From an uncultured Dorea sp. (lineage in GTDB: Bacteria; Bacillota; Clostridia; Lachnospirales; Lachnospiraceae), in NCBI GenBank assembly GCA_900543415.1, contig UQRE01000001.1, forward strand, positions 114,606-178,605: DNA of 64,000 nucleotides, given 5' to 3'. Position numbers and translations under genes: made by a program. This document shows, piece by piece, positions 34,429 through 43,685 of this stretch. The notes under the pieces were generated by a model, which worked only from the letters and a program-made list of their open reading frames with translations, did not search any database and was not told where the DNA came from. The stretch's first letter is position 1, and each line of letters starts with the position of its first letter.

Positions 34429-35227
34429 ATTTATTGATGACATGTAATACGCCGTCCTCATCGTTGGATTTTGTAATATAGTCCGCGTGTTCAAGGACCA
34501 TAGGCTGGGCATTTGCCATAGCAACACCGAGTCCTGCAGTCTCGATCATAGTGAGATCATTGTAACCGTCGCCGCAGCAGATCATCTGCTCGGCGGAAAG
34601 TCCGATACTGGTGAGGAGCTTAAGAAGAGAATGTGCCTTGTCGATACGAGGGGGCATGATCTCAAGGAAGAACGGATCTGAGCAGTAAATATACAGATAG
34701 GAGCGGAAGTATTCTTCTGCTTCTTTTTTAATTCGCTGAATGGTATCCGGTTCTCCGGTGATCAATAGCTTATTGGAAGGCTCCGTGATTTCTTCCGGGA
34801 AATCTTTTGCCTGAATGATTTGCATATGATTAATGCGGGATTCCAATTCTGTATATTGGTTCGGTCTGATCCCGGATAAGATGCTATCTTCTGTGTAGGC
34901 GAGAATATCTACGCCGGCGTATTTCTTTGCGATGTGAAACAGGGGAAGAGCAACATCGTCAGGGATAGTTTTGTTGTAAATTGCCTTCCCTGTCCGGCAG
35001 TCGGTAATTCGTCCGCCGTTGAAGGATAGAATGTAGCTTCCGTAGTCCTTAAGATGAAGTAACTCAGCGAGAGGAACAACACCTCTGGTCGGCCGTCCGC
35101 TGGCAAGAACTACTTTTTTTCCCTGTTCCTGTATTTGTATCAGAGCCTTGATGGTAGGCTCTGATACTTCTTTTTTCGAATTGGTAAGTGTACCATCCAG
35201 ATCTAATGCAAGAAGCTGATAATCCAT
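34409..35227 (-). CDS. Cof-type HAD-IIB family hydrolase
   Basis: 272-residue sugar-phosphate-type phosphatase: motif I DLDGTLTNS (9-17), motif II SGR in VVLASGRPTRG, a C2B cap (about 85-190), and motif IV CCGDGYNDLTMIETAGLGVAMANA. Substrate unknown. It is the last gene of the leftward pncB-ddl-murF group (12 bases after murF) and its 3' end overlaps the Na/Pi gene by 20 bases tail to tail. Confidence 0.92.
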   Translation of the reverse strand: MDYQLLALDLDGTLTNSKKEVSEPTIKALIQIQEQGKKVVLASGRPTRGVVPLAELLHLKDYGSYILSFNGGRITDCRTGKAIYNKTIPDDVALPLFHIAKKYAGVDILAYTEDSILSGIRPNQYTELESRINHMQIIQAKDFPEEITEPSNKLLITGEPDTIQRIKKEAEEYFRSYLYIYCSDPFFLEIMPPRIDKAHSLLKLLTSIGLSAEQMICCGDGYNDLTMIETAGLGVAMANAQPMVLEHADYITKSNDEDGVLHVINKFMLEKN

Positions 35228-35239
35228 AATCTACTCCTT

Positions 35240-36610
35240 TTATAAATGTTGTAATGCTTCTACGATTTCTTCCAGATGCATTCCGTGGGAGGCTTTCACT
35301 AAGACGTTATCTCCGTCCCTTAAGAATTCACCTGCTGCGGTAAGGAAGTCTGACTTTGTCTCGAACCATAAGACTTCTTTGACACCGCTGTCGGAAGCTC
35401 CGGCAGCAATCTCTTTACCCAGTGTACCGATTGCACAGACAAGATCAATTCCTTTTTTGGAAGCGTAAGCGCCGGTTTCGTAGTGCATGCGGGACGCATC
35501 CTCGCCCAGTTCACCCATATCGCCAAGTACAGCGACTTTTCGACCGATGGCGAGATCAAGGACATCCATAGATGCTTTCATAGAGACTGGGTTTGCATTA
35601 TAGCAGTCATCTAAGATCACGAGTTTATCTGTGGAGATGATAGCGCCTCTTCCCGGAATGGATGGAAGATGTTCGATTCCGGCTTTGATCTCCTCGGCAG
35701 TTAAGTCGAGATTATATCCAACGGCTGCTCCGGAAAGGGCATTTGATACCATGTGTGCTCCGGGAAGCGGGACAGTGCAGTCAAAGCATTCTCCGGACGG
35801 AAGATGAATGGTACAGGATGTGCCTTTCAGTCCGAGGGAGGTAATGTTGTCTGCGTAGAATTCATTATTTTTGCCAATGCCGAAGAATTGCGGAGTAACC
35901 CCTTTGATCGGACCGCAGCTGCTTAAGATATCGTCATCACCATTTAGAATAATGGTTCCGCCGTTTTTCATGTCCTGGATCATTTGGGATTTTTCCTGGA
36001 AGATACCTTCTCTTGTCTTGAAAAATTCCAGATGTGCCATACCGATATTCGTAATGACACAGATATCAGGACTTGCAACAGAGGATAACCGTCTCATTTC
36101 TCCGAAGTGGTTGACACCCATTTCCAAAATGGCAACTTCATGTGTCTCATTCATTTCGAAGATGGTAATAGGAAGACCCCATTCGTTATTGAAGTTACCG
36201 AGTGTCTTGTGTACATTGTATTTCTGAGATAAAACAGAAGCAATCATTTCTTTGGTGCTTGTTTTTCCAACGCTTCCTGTAATTCCGACTACTTTTATAT
36301 CGAAGGAATCACGGTACAATTTAGCAATGTCGAGAAGTGCCTGACCGGTAGATTCTACAAGAATATACGGGAAGCCTGTTTCGCCCAGATCTTCGTGGGA
36401 CACAACGCACAGAGCCCCTTTTTCAATGGTGTCAGGTATAAATTTGTGAGCATTCACATTCGCACCGTCGATTGCTACAAATAAATAATCTTTTTCAACT
36501 TTTCTGCTGTCGATCACAACGCCGGCAACTTCTTTCTTGAAGCTGGCCTCATCGCCGTGATAAGTACCATGGCATGCGGTGGTTATATTTTCTAATGTAA
36601 GATTTTTCAT
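35240..36610 (-). CDS. murF: UDP-N-acetylmuramoyl-tripeptide--D-alanyl-D-alanine ligase
   Basis: Adds D-Ala-D-Ala to the UDP-MurNAc tripeptide, the last cytoplasmic step of peptidoglycan precursor synthesis. 456 residues, three Mur-ligase domains: N-terminal substrate domain, the ATPase domain with GSVGKTS (112-118) and LGNFNNEWGLP, and the C-terminal domain with ILDDCYNANPVSMKAS. Ribosome site TAGGAGGAGCTT. It follows ddl by 14 bases; ddl makes its D-Ala-D-Ala substrate, so the pair forms a functional unit. Confidence 0.96.
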   Translation of the reverse strand: MKNLTLENITTACHGTYHGDEASFKKEVAGVVIDSRKVEKDYLFVAIDGANVNAHKFIPDTIEKGALCVVSHEDLGETGFPYILVESTGQALLDIAKLYRDSFDIKVVGITGSVGKTSTKEMIASVLSQKYNVHKTLGNFNNEWGLPITIFEMNETHEVAILEMGVNHFGEMRRLSSVASPDICVITNIGMAHLEFFKTREGIFQEKSQMIQDMKNGGTIILNGDDDILSSCGPIKGVTPQFFGIGKNNEFYADNITSLGLKGTSCTIHLPSGECFDCTVPLPGAHMVSNALSGAAVGYNLDLTAEEIKAGIEHLPSIPGRGAIISTDKLVILDDCYNANPVSMKASMDVLDLAIGRKVAVLGDMGELGEDASRMHYETGAYASKKGIDLVCAIGTLGKEIAAGASDSGVKEVLWFETKSDFLTAAGEFLRDGDNVLVKASHGMHLEEIVEALQHL

Positions 36611-36624
36611 CGGTAAAGCTCCTC

Positions 36625-37692
36625 CTATTGATAACGTGCCTTCTTAGATTCTTCTATGATTCGTTCGCACAGGTCGCCGTAGTCTAATCCATATGCTTTG
36701 GCAGCCTTTGGATACAGGCTGGCAGAGGTCATGCCCGGAAGAGCGTTGACCTCAAAGCAGTAGATCTCACCGTCGGACTCATCGACAATAAAATCTGCGC
36801 GGGCATATACATCCATGCGGAGCGCCTCAAAAGCGGCTTCTCCTGCTCTCTTCATTTTTTCCTGAAGTTCTTTACTTATTGATACCGGAGGGCAGATTTC
36901 CTGAGCACCGCCGGCCTGATATTTATTTGCATAATCAAAGAGTCCGTCTTTAGGAACGATCTCCACTAATGGGAGTGCCTTGCCGGCAAGGATTCCGCAG
37001 GCAAATTCCTGCCCTTTGATATAAGGCTCCACAACAACTTCTTCTTCGTGGTTTATGTCAAAGGATTGATGAACGGCTTCTTTGTATTCCTCTTCTGTAT
37101 GTACGATAAATACACCGATACTGGAACCGCCGGAACACGGCTTCAGTACGAGAGGCAGGTAGTATCCGAGCTCAGAAAGAGGGGTATCTTTTGTCTTTGG
37201 TGTCAAAGAAGTTCCTCGTGGAGTCGGAACACCACTCATTTTGAAGATTTGTTTTGAAACAAGTTTATTCATCGATAATGTGCAGCTAAGGGCGTTCGGA
37301 CCGGTGTAATGAATATCGAGGACGTCAAACATTGCCTGCAGTTTTCCATCTTCTCCGATAGAACCGTGGAGGCCCATAAATGTGATGTCTGCCATTTTAC
37401 AAAGTTCGAGGACGTTTGGTCCGATGAGGCAGTCAGACTGATCAGGACGCTGTTTTTTCAAAGCTTCAAGATCAGGAACGGTTGCCTTAATACCTTCTGC
37501 GATCTCCAGTCCACCGCCGGGGAGATCAAAAACTTCGTCGAGTTTGTCAGTGTCATATGGAAGTCCGAAAAAGACATCCAGCAGAAAGGCCTGATGTCCT
37601 TTTTCTCTTAAAGTTTTACAGATTCCGGCGCCGGATGTCAAAGAGACATCACGTTCAGGACTCAGTCCTCCGGCCAATACAATAATTTTCAT
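36625..37692 (-). CDS. ddl: D-alanine--D-alanine ligase
   Basis: Joins two D-alanines using ATP for peptidoglycan synthesis. 355 residues, ATP-grasp fold: N-terminal LAGGLSPERDVSLTSG, FMGLHGSIGEDG, ATP loop KPCSGGSSIGV and metal-site FEVNALPGMT. GAAGGAG precedes the ATG. It lies 22 bases after pncB and 14 before murF. Its motif does not allow me to say whether it favours D-Ala or D-lactate, but nothing suggests a resistance-type ligase. Confidence 0.95.
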   Translation of the reverse strand: MKIIVLAGGLSPERDVSLTSGAGICKTLREKGHQAFLLDVFFGLPYDTDKLDEVFDLPGGGLEIAEGIKATVPDLEALKKQRPDQSDCLIGPNVLELCKMADITFMGLHGSIGEDGKLQAMFDVLDIHYTGPNALSCTLSMNKLVSKQIFKMSGVPTPRGTSLTPKTKDTPLSELGYYLPLVLKPCSGGSSIGVFIVHTEEEYKEAVHQSFDINHEEEVVVEPYIKGQEFACGILAGKALPLVEIVPKDGLFDYANKYQAGGAQEICPPVSISKELQEKMKRAGEAAFEALRMDVYARADFIVDESDGEIYCFEVNALPGMTSASLYPKAAKAYGLDYGDLCERIIEESKKARYQ

Positions 37693-37714
37693 GCTTGTTA
37701 ATTCTCCTTCATAA

Positions 37715-39169
37715 TTATTCTGTTATACTCATTCGATCGAGAAGTGATTTTTTAACATCATAAAGCTTGTGGGAGAGGTCCACATGTACCTGATGTGGAT
37801 AGAAAAGACGTTTTGTCTCATCCCACAAGGTTTCTTTCTCTTCCCTGCAATACGAAGCAATCTCCATAACAGACGGAGAGTTGTAGATGCATTCTCCTTT
37901 GCGGAAAACAGGTACAAGAAGCTCTCGCATTGTGTAAGAGCCACCTTCAAGACGTGTCTTTTTCCATGTGGCAATCGGATCAAAGAGCAATAAGTCTTCA
38001 GAAGTATCATATGTTTCATCGGCGAAGCAAATGAGATCTGCTTTTAATTTCCCGGTTTTTTTATCATAGATACGATAGATGGTCTTATTTCCCGGATTCG
38101 TAATCTTCTCTGTGTTTTCAGACAGTTTGATCTTCGGGATGAAATTACCATCGGCATCCTGTATCGCTGCAAGCTTATAAACGCCTCCGAAGGATGGACA
38201 GTCTTTGGACGTGATCAGGTTTGTTCCGACGCCCCAGGAGGTGATAGCTGCCTTCTGCATCTTAAGATCATGGAGCAGATATTCATCCAGATCGTTGGAT
38301 GCACAGATAGACGCATCTTCAAAGCCGGCGGCATCCAGCATTTTTCTTGCCTCTTTGGAGAGATATGCAAGGTCACCGCTGTCCAGACGAATGCCGTATT
38401 TCTTCAGAGGTTTTCCGGATTCTTTAAATTCGCGGAAGACCCGGATCGCATTCGGGACACCGGATTTCAGTGTGTCATAGGTATCCACCAGTAACGTACA
38501 GTTGTCGGGATACATACTGGCATATGTCTTAAATGCGGTGTATTCATCTTTGAAGCTCATAATCCAGCTGTGTGCGTGAGTCCCCATGACCGGAACGTCA
38601 AAGAGCTGTCCGGCAAGAACGTTGGAGGTTCCGACGCATCCGCCGATCATAGCGGCTCTTGCACCATAGAGACCGGCATCCGGTCCTTGTGCACGTCTTA
38701 ATCCGAATTCCATGATCCCGTCTCCGTTTGCAGCAAAAACAATACGGGAAGTCTTGGTTGCGATCAAAGACTGGTGATTGATAATATTCAAAATTGCAGT
38801 TTCAACAAGCTGCGCTTCCATGATCGGAGCAATGACTTTCAGCAGAGGTTCTTTTGGAAATACGACCGTTCCTTCCGGAATGGCGTAAATGTCTCCGCTG
38901 AAGTGGAAACCGCTCAAATATTGAAGAAAATCTTCACTGAAGATTTTAAGGCTTCGCAAATAGTCTACGTCTTCATAAGTGAAATTCAGGTTTTTGATAT
39001 AGTCAATTACCTGTGCAAGTCCCGCACATACAGAATAACCATTGTTGCAAGGGTTCTGACGGAAAAATACATCAAAGATAACGACCTCGTTCTGGCTTTC
39101 CTCATAATAACCCTGCATCATGGTCAGTTCATACAAGTCTGTCAATAAAGTTAGATCTTGTCTGTTCAT
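37715..39169 (-). CDS. pncB: Nicotinate phosphoribosyltransferase
   Basis: Converts nicotinate and PRPP to nicotinate mononucleotide for NAD salvage. 484 residues with the family start LTLLTDLYELTMMQGYYE, the phosphorylated-histidine region PVMGTHAHSW, RLDSGDLAYLSKEARKML and SWGVGTNLI. Strong minus-strand promoter at 39235-39263. First gene of the leftward group with ddl, murF and the HAD gene. Confidence 0.95.
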   Translation of the reverse strand: MNRQDLTLLTDLYELTMMQGYYEESQNEVVIFDVFFRQNPCNNGYSVCAGLAQVIDYIKNLNFTYEDVDYLRSLKIFSEDFLQYLSGFHFSGDIYAIPEGTVVFPKEPLLKVIAPIMEAQLVETAILNIINHQSLIATKTSRIVFAANGDGIMEFGLRRAQGPDAGLYGARAAMIGGCVGTSNVLAGQLFDVPVMGTHAHSWIMSFKDEYTAFKTYASMYPDNCTLLVDTYDTLKSGVPNAIRVFREFKESGKPLKKYGIRLDSGDLAYLSKEARKMLDAAGFEDASICASNDLDEYLLHDLKMQKAAITSWGVGTNLITSKDCPSFGGVYKLAAIQDADGNFIPKIKLSENTEKITNPGNKTIYRIYDKKTGKLKADLICFADETYDTSEDLLLFDPIATWKKTRLEGGSYTMRELLVPVFRKGECIYNSPSVMEIASYCREEKETLWDETKRLFYPHQVHVDLSHKLYDVKKSLLDRMSITE

Positions 39170-39234
39170 TTTATTATTTATCTCCTTTTATATTCACTTC
39201 TATCTTACGTCGTATCATAATCAAAGTCCGTTCT

Positions 39235-39263
39235 ATTATAGCACCTGAGAGCATAAAAGTAAA
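39235..39263 (-). promoter_or_regulatory. Promoter of pncB-ddl-murF
   Basis: On the minus strand TTTACT (complement of 39258-39263), 17 bases, TATAAT (complement of 39235-39240). It lies between plsC and pncB, so pncB starts a new transcription unit. Confidence 0.8.
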
Positions 39264-39272
39264 AGAGAATGT

Positions 39273-40007
39273 CTATACAAGTGCCTGATTTCGGTTGATT
39301 GTGTCCTGAATGATTTGCTGACAGTGCGCAGAAAGTCGTTTTTTCGTTTCCTTGTCCAGCTCATTCGGATAGATTGGTTTCCCGTATTCGATGATGACAT
39401 GTGTTTTTTGAATGCGTGGAAACTGTTTTTCAAAAATGGAAATCGTATTATTCATGCTGACCGGAATGATCGGGCATCCGGTTTTTTCTGCAATTTTAAA
39501 GGAACCGGCGTGGAAAGGAAGAAGGCTTAACTCTTCCCCGGTGTTGCGGGTACCTTCCGGGAAAATGCAGATGGAAATTCCGCGTTTTACGTAATCGATT
39601 GCCTGAAGAATTGTTTTCAGTCCTTCTTTTGGGTTTTCGCGGTCAAGGAAGAGACAGTACAGTCTTTTCATCCAGGTGCGAAGAAGCGGGTAACTCAACA
39701 TTTCCTTCTTGGCAATATATCCGGTCAAACGTTTACAGCGGGAATAGGTCAGAAGAATATCAAAATAACTGCGGTGATTCCCGATAAACAGGACAGCCTC
39801 ATCCGGAATGTTTTCTTCTCCGATGACAGTGATCTTTGTGCCTGCAATCTTAAGCATCAGGCGAAATGCCTTCTGTACCATGCGAAGACATTGATAATCT
39901 TCCGCCTGTTTATTGAATTTCCCGATCAGCCATTCGATGCCAAGTACCGGGATACCGAGGATCAGATATAGGAATAAAATGATCACGATGATTATAAATC
40001 TTATCAT
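39273..40007 (-). CDS. plsC: 1-acyl-sn-glycerol-3-phosphate acyltransferase
   Basis: Acylates lysophosphatidic acid to phosphatidic acid at the membrane. 244 residues with an N-terminal membrane helix (about 2-24), the catalytic HX4D motif NHRSYFD (H78, D83) and FPEGTR (149-154). Starts 21 bases after malQ, so they are probably co-transcribed although functionally unrelated. Confidence 0.93.
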   Translation of the reverse strand: MIRFIIIVIILFLYLILGIPVLGIEWLIGKFNKQAEDYQCLRMVQKAFRLMLKIAGTKITVIGEENIPDEAVLFIGNHRSYFDILLTYSRCKRLTGYIAKKEMLSYPLLRTWMKRLYCLFLDRENPKEGLKTILQAIDYVKRGISICIFPEGTRNTGEELSLLPFHAGSFKIAEKTGCPIIPVSMNNTISIFEKQFPRIQKTHVIIEYGKPIYPNELDKETKKRLSAHCQQIIQDTINRNQALV

Positions 40008-40028
40008 TTGAACAATCTCTCTTTCTTT

Positions 40029-41537
40029 TTATTGGTAATATCTGCCATATAAAATGGACAGTTCTTTTAATTCTTTTGCCAGAGCATCGGTTAGGGCACC
40101 GCTTTTAAATCTCCAGTTCCAGTTGCCGGAAGCTTTTCCGGGGAAATTCATGCGGGCATCGCTTCCAAGGTTCAAAACATCCTGAAGCGGGAAGATGGAA
40201 TAGGACGCGATACTTGCCATGCAGGTTCTGATAAGTCCGAAGCTTAAGTTTTCAGGCTCTTTCGTGCATGTATAAGCAAGTACTTTGTTTCGACATTCCT
40301 CTCTTAAGGAAGAAAACCATCCGCGGGTTGTATCGTTGTCATGAGTTCCGGTGTAGCAGATGCAATTCGGAGACTTAAATCTGTGAGGAAGGAAATCGCC
40401 CTCACCGGTTGAATCAAAGGCGAACTGCAATACTTTCATACCGGGGAAATGAAAGTGCTCGCGCAAGGCATTGACTTCGTCGGTAATAACGCCCAGATCT
40501 TCGGCGATGATCGGAAGCTCTTCTCCCAGCGCCTGTTTGACTGCGGTGAAAAGTTCCATTCCGGGAGCCTTGACCCAGTGCCCGTTGACGGCAGTTTCTT
40601 CTCCGTAAGGAACCGACCAGTAGGCTTCGAAGCCACGGAAATGATCAATGCGCAGCGTGTCCAGGATTTTCAGCTGATTCTGGATACGTTTGATCCACCA
40701 GGAGAATCCGTCTGCCTGATGAACCTCCCAGTTGTAGAGTGGGTTGCCCCAAAGCTGTCCGGTGGCAGAAAAATAATCCGGCGGTACGCCTGCGACAGCC
40801 AGCGGATATCCGGTAGTATCAAGCTGGAATAAATGTTTGTTCGCCCATACGTCTGCACTGTCCATGGATACAAAGAGGGGAATATCGCCAATGATTCGAA
40901 TGCCGCGCTCATTGGCGTATGTCTTCAAGTCTTTCCATTCTGTAAAGAATAAAAACTGAAGAAATTGATAATACCCAATCTCTTTTGCATAAGTCTGCAT
41001 TAACCGGGTTTTGAAGTCTTCCGACGGAGAGCGGAACTGTTCCGGCCAGTCAAGCCAGATACGCCCGTCGTTTACATCCTTTACTGACATATAAAGGGCA
41101 TAATCATCAAGCCAGAAGGCTTCCTCTTCACAGAATTTCTGGAAATCCTGAAAGAGTGCGCCTGATGGCTGTGTCAGAAATTGTTCATAGGCGGACTTTA
41201 AAAGGCTGTATTTCCATGGGATGACCGCGCTGTAGTCTACATGTTCAAGATTGCCGGATGGTGCGCCGGCGAGAAGTTCGTCTGTAATAAGTCCAAGCTC
41301 TTTTAAATGGTCGGGGCTTATAAGAAGCGGCTGACCGGCAAAGGCGGAGAAACTTTGATAAGGAGAATCTCCAAAGCCTGTATGGGTTAAAGGCAGAAGC
41401 TGCCACAGATGTTGTCCGGAATCTACAAGAAAATCGATAAACCGGCGCGCCTCCGGTCCGAGATCTCCGATCCCATAAGGGGATGGAAGAGAAGTCGGAT
41501 GGAGGAGAATACCGGACATTCGTAATAATTGGTGCAT
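40029..41537 (-). CDS. malQ: 4-alpha-glucanotransferase
   Basis: GH77 amylomaltase that disproportionates maltodextrins and allows growth on maltose or starch products. 502 residues with LLHPTSLPSPYGIGDLG, PDYFSATGQLWGNPLY, the nucleophile region TLRIDHFRGFEAYW and the acid/base region IIAEDLGVITDEV. The start at 41537 is chosen because AAGGAG lies 9 bases before it, while the ATG 18 bases further upstream overlaps that ribosome site. Confidence 0.94.
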   Translation of the reverse strand: MHQLLRMSGILLHPTSLPSPYGIGDLGPEARRFIDFLVDSGQHLWQLLPLTHTGFGDSPYQSFSAFAGQPLLISPDHLKELGLITDELLAGAPSGNLEHVDYSAVIPWKYSLLKSAYEQFLTQPSGALFQDFQKFCEEEAFWLDDYALYMSVKDVNDGRIWLDWPEQFRSPSEDFKTRLMQTYAKEIGYYQFLQFLFFTEWKDLKTYANERGIRIIGDIPLFVSMDSADVWANKHLFQLDTTGYPLAVAGVPPDYFSATGQLWGNPLYNWEVHQADGFSWWIKRIQNQLKILDTLRIDHFRGFEAYWSVPYGEETAVNGHWVKAPGMELFTAVKQALGEELPIIAEDLGVITDEVNALREHFHFPGMKVLQFAFDSTGEGDFLPHRFKSPNCICYTGTHDNDTTRGWFSSLREECRNKVLAYTCTKEPENLSFGLIRTCMASIASYSIFPLQDVLNLGSDARMNFPGKASGNWNWRFKSGALTDALAKELKELSILYGRYYQ

Positions 41538-41642
41538 AATTACTGTCTCCTTCATTGCTTTTGTGACCAGTATACAACATTTTTGTAATTTTTCCTAGCA
41601 CTGCTGTGTATGATGTTAAAGAGAATTACGTGTGGTGTATTC

Positions 41643-42050
41643 ATGAAGAAACTATTTTTGTACATACTTCTGCCGGCAGTGGTCTGCTCATTTAGCGCAT
41701 GTTCTATAGAGAAAATGGAGGATGAAAAGAAAAGAGATCTTGCATACACAGTCATAGAACAGGATGAAATGCCGCAGGAATTGAAAGAACAGATTGAAAA
41801 AGAAGAAAAAAATGTCTTTGGAATCACCTATGCAGATCAAGGCATCCTGTATGCTGCAAGGGGATTTGGCGAGAAGAAAACCGACGGCTATCACGCGGAG
41901 GTTACAGCATGCTATGAAACAGAAGATACGATTTATGTGATAACAGAGCTAAGAGGACCGCAAAAAGGAGAAGACATCAAAAAAGAAAAAACCTGTCCCT
42001 ATGTAGTGATAAAAATGGATTACGAGGAAAAGCAAGTCATGTTTTTGTAG
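41643..42050 (+). CDS. PrcB-domain lipoprotein
   Basis: 135 residues. A type II signal peptide (KKLFLYILLPAVVCSFSAC) has its lipobox cysteine at 20, so the protein is lipid-anchored outside. The C-terminal part (ADQGILYAARGFGEKKTDGY, then CPYVVIKM) resembles the PrcB domain of the dentilisin complex and related secreted proteins. The start at 41643 is used because it opens the signal peptide; an in-frame ATG at 41610 would bury it. It precedes the SPOCS/LysM gene by 28 bases, so a role in the forespore or cell envelope is possible. Confidence 0.78.
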   Translation: MKKLFLYILLPAVVCSFSACSIEKMEDEKKRDLAYTVIEQDEMPQELKEQIEKEEKNVFGITYADQGILYAARGFGEKKTDGYHAEVTACYETEDTIYVITELRGPQKGEDIKKEKTCPYVVIKMDYEEKQVMFL

Positions 42051-42078
42051 GAGTAGAAGTAAAAGGAGGCTGTATCAT

Positions 42079-43638
42079 ATGGAATATGAAAAAAAGGAAA
42101 TGCTTATTTATCAGCAGGGCAAAACGATCACAGATCAATTTTATCTGGATGATGATTATAATGTGCCGGATGCCAGAAGTGATGTCGGGAAAGTCATATT
42201 AAGTGAAGGAAAGCTGAAGGTTGAAGAGCTGAAAGAAGTAGAGAATTATATCAGAGCCGCAGGAACGATGGCTTTTCGTATTCTCTATGAGAGTGACGAC
42301 ATAGAGCAGAAATTGTGTGTTCTGGAAGGAAGGATTCCGTTTGAAGAGATGATCTATGTAGAGGAACCGCTGGCAGGCGCTCCTTTTTTGAAATCGTCGA
42401 ATGCAGAACTTACCGTGACGGTTATTAATTCCCGCAAGCTGAGTCTCAAAGTGTTGGCAGAGCTTCTTGTAAGTTCGGAAGGGAAAAAAGAGACAGAGCT
42501 TACCATGGATGTGGAAAACAGTGAGAAATTATATAAGAAAAAAGAAACCACGCAGCTTCTCGGATTGTTCTCCGGAGGGAGAGATATCTATCGTATCAAA
42601 GAAGAAGTGACACTTGAGGGGACAAAGGAAAATATCGGTACACTGTTGTGGACAGAACTTTCCAGCCGGAAATTGGATACAAGAATCGGAACCGATGAGA
42701 TTGAACTGAGAGGGGAACTGCTGCTTTTTTGTCTGTACGAGTCAGTGGATGGAAAAACAGAATGGATTGAACAGACCATCCCTTATGAAGGTCGGTTAGA
42801 GTGCAGTGGAGCGCAGGAGCAGATGTATCATCAGATTTATCCGGAATTGACGGATATCAATATAGAAGCACGGATGGATGAAGATGGAGAAATGCGCTGT
42901 CTCGGCGTAGAGGCGGCGTTGGAGGCAAGAATGGTTATTTATACGGAAGAACAGGTGGAGATTCTTCAAGATGTTTATGCACTGACGCAGGTGTGCCGTC
43001 CTAAGTTTAAGGAGCAGGTCATGGAACAGCTTCTTATGCAGAATCATTCAAAATGTAAAGTGAGAGAGCAGTTATCACTTCCGGAGCTTCAGGACAATAT
43101 CCTGCAGATCTGTCACAGCAGCGGAAGAATCCAGGTGGAACATACGGAGACGGTGGAACAGGGCGTTCTGGTGGAAGGAGTTCTTCATGTCAGCTTCCTG
43201 TATGTGACATCGGATGATGAAATACCGTTTGATGTGTGGCAGGGAATGATACCGTTTTCCTATGTGATGGAGAGCAATGAGATCTGTGAGGATATGAAGT
43301 GTGAATTTACACATTTTATCGAACAGCTCTCAATCAGTCTTCTGGGCAACGGAGAGATTGAGGTAAAGGCGGTTCTTGCATTTCACAGCTTCTTCAAAAA
43401 GCCGGTACACCTGTTTAATATTGAAGAAATCACCTACGAGCCAATCGATATAAAAGAAGTGGAGAAACGTCCGGGAATTATCGGTTATATTGTGCAGGAT
43501 GGGGATGATCTGTGGGAGCTTGCCAAGCGGTACAGCACTACGATGGAAGGAATCATGGAAGTCAATCAAATGGAAAATTCGGATTTAAAATCGGGAGATA
43601 AAATATTGATTTTTAAGGAAAATATGAGTATACTATAG
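42079..43638 (+). CDS. SPOCS (DUF3794) protein with C-terminal LysM
   Basis: 519 residues without signal peptide or membrane helix. It consists of repeated SPOCS/DUF3794 domains (FYLDDDYNVPDARSDVGKVI at the start, further copies about 170-290 and 320-430) and a LysM domain at about 467-515 (IIGYIVQDGDDLWELAKRYS, then LKSGDKILIF). In Clostridia this combination is associated with the spore coat or cortex; LysM would hold it on peptidoglycan. AAAGGAGG before the ATG. Upstream lipoprotein and downstream ispE are close, but spore-specific expression cannot be read from the DNA. Confidence 0.88.
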   Translation: MEYEKKEMLIYQQGKTITDQFYLDDDYNVPDARSDVGKVILSEGKLKVEELKEVENYIRAAGTMAFRILYESDDIEQKLCVLEGRIPFEEMIYVEEPLAGAPFLKSSNAELTVTVINSRKLSLKVLAELLVSSEGKKETELTMDVENSEKLYKKKETTQLLGLFSGGRDIYRIKEEVTLEGTKENIGTLLWTELSSRKLDTRIGTDEIELRGELLLFCLYESVDGKTEWIEQTIPYEGRLECSGAQEQMYHQIYPELTDINIEARMDEDGEMRCLGVEAALEARMVIYTEEQVEILQDVYALTQVCRPKFKEQVMEQLLMQNHSKCKVREQLSLPELQDNILQICHSSGRIQVEHTETVEQGVLVEGVLHVSFLYVTSDDEIPFDVWQGMIPFSYVMESNEICEDMKCEFTHFIEQLSISLLGNGEIEVKAVLAFHSFFKKPVHLFNIEEITYEPIDIKEVEKRPGIIGYIVQDGDDLWELAKRYSTTMEGIMEVNQMENSDLKSGDKILIFKENMSIL

Positions 43639-43685
43639 GTACATTGTATACAAGATACAGAGTACAAAGTACAGGAGAACAAAAG

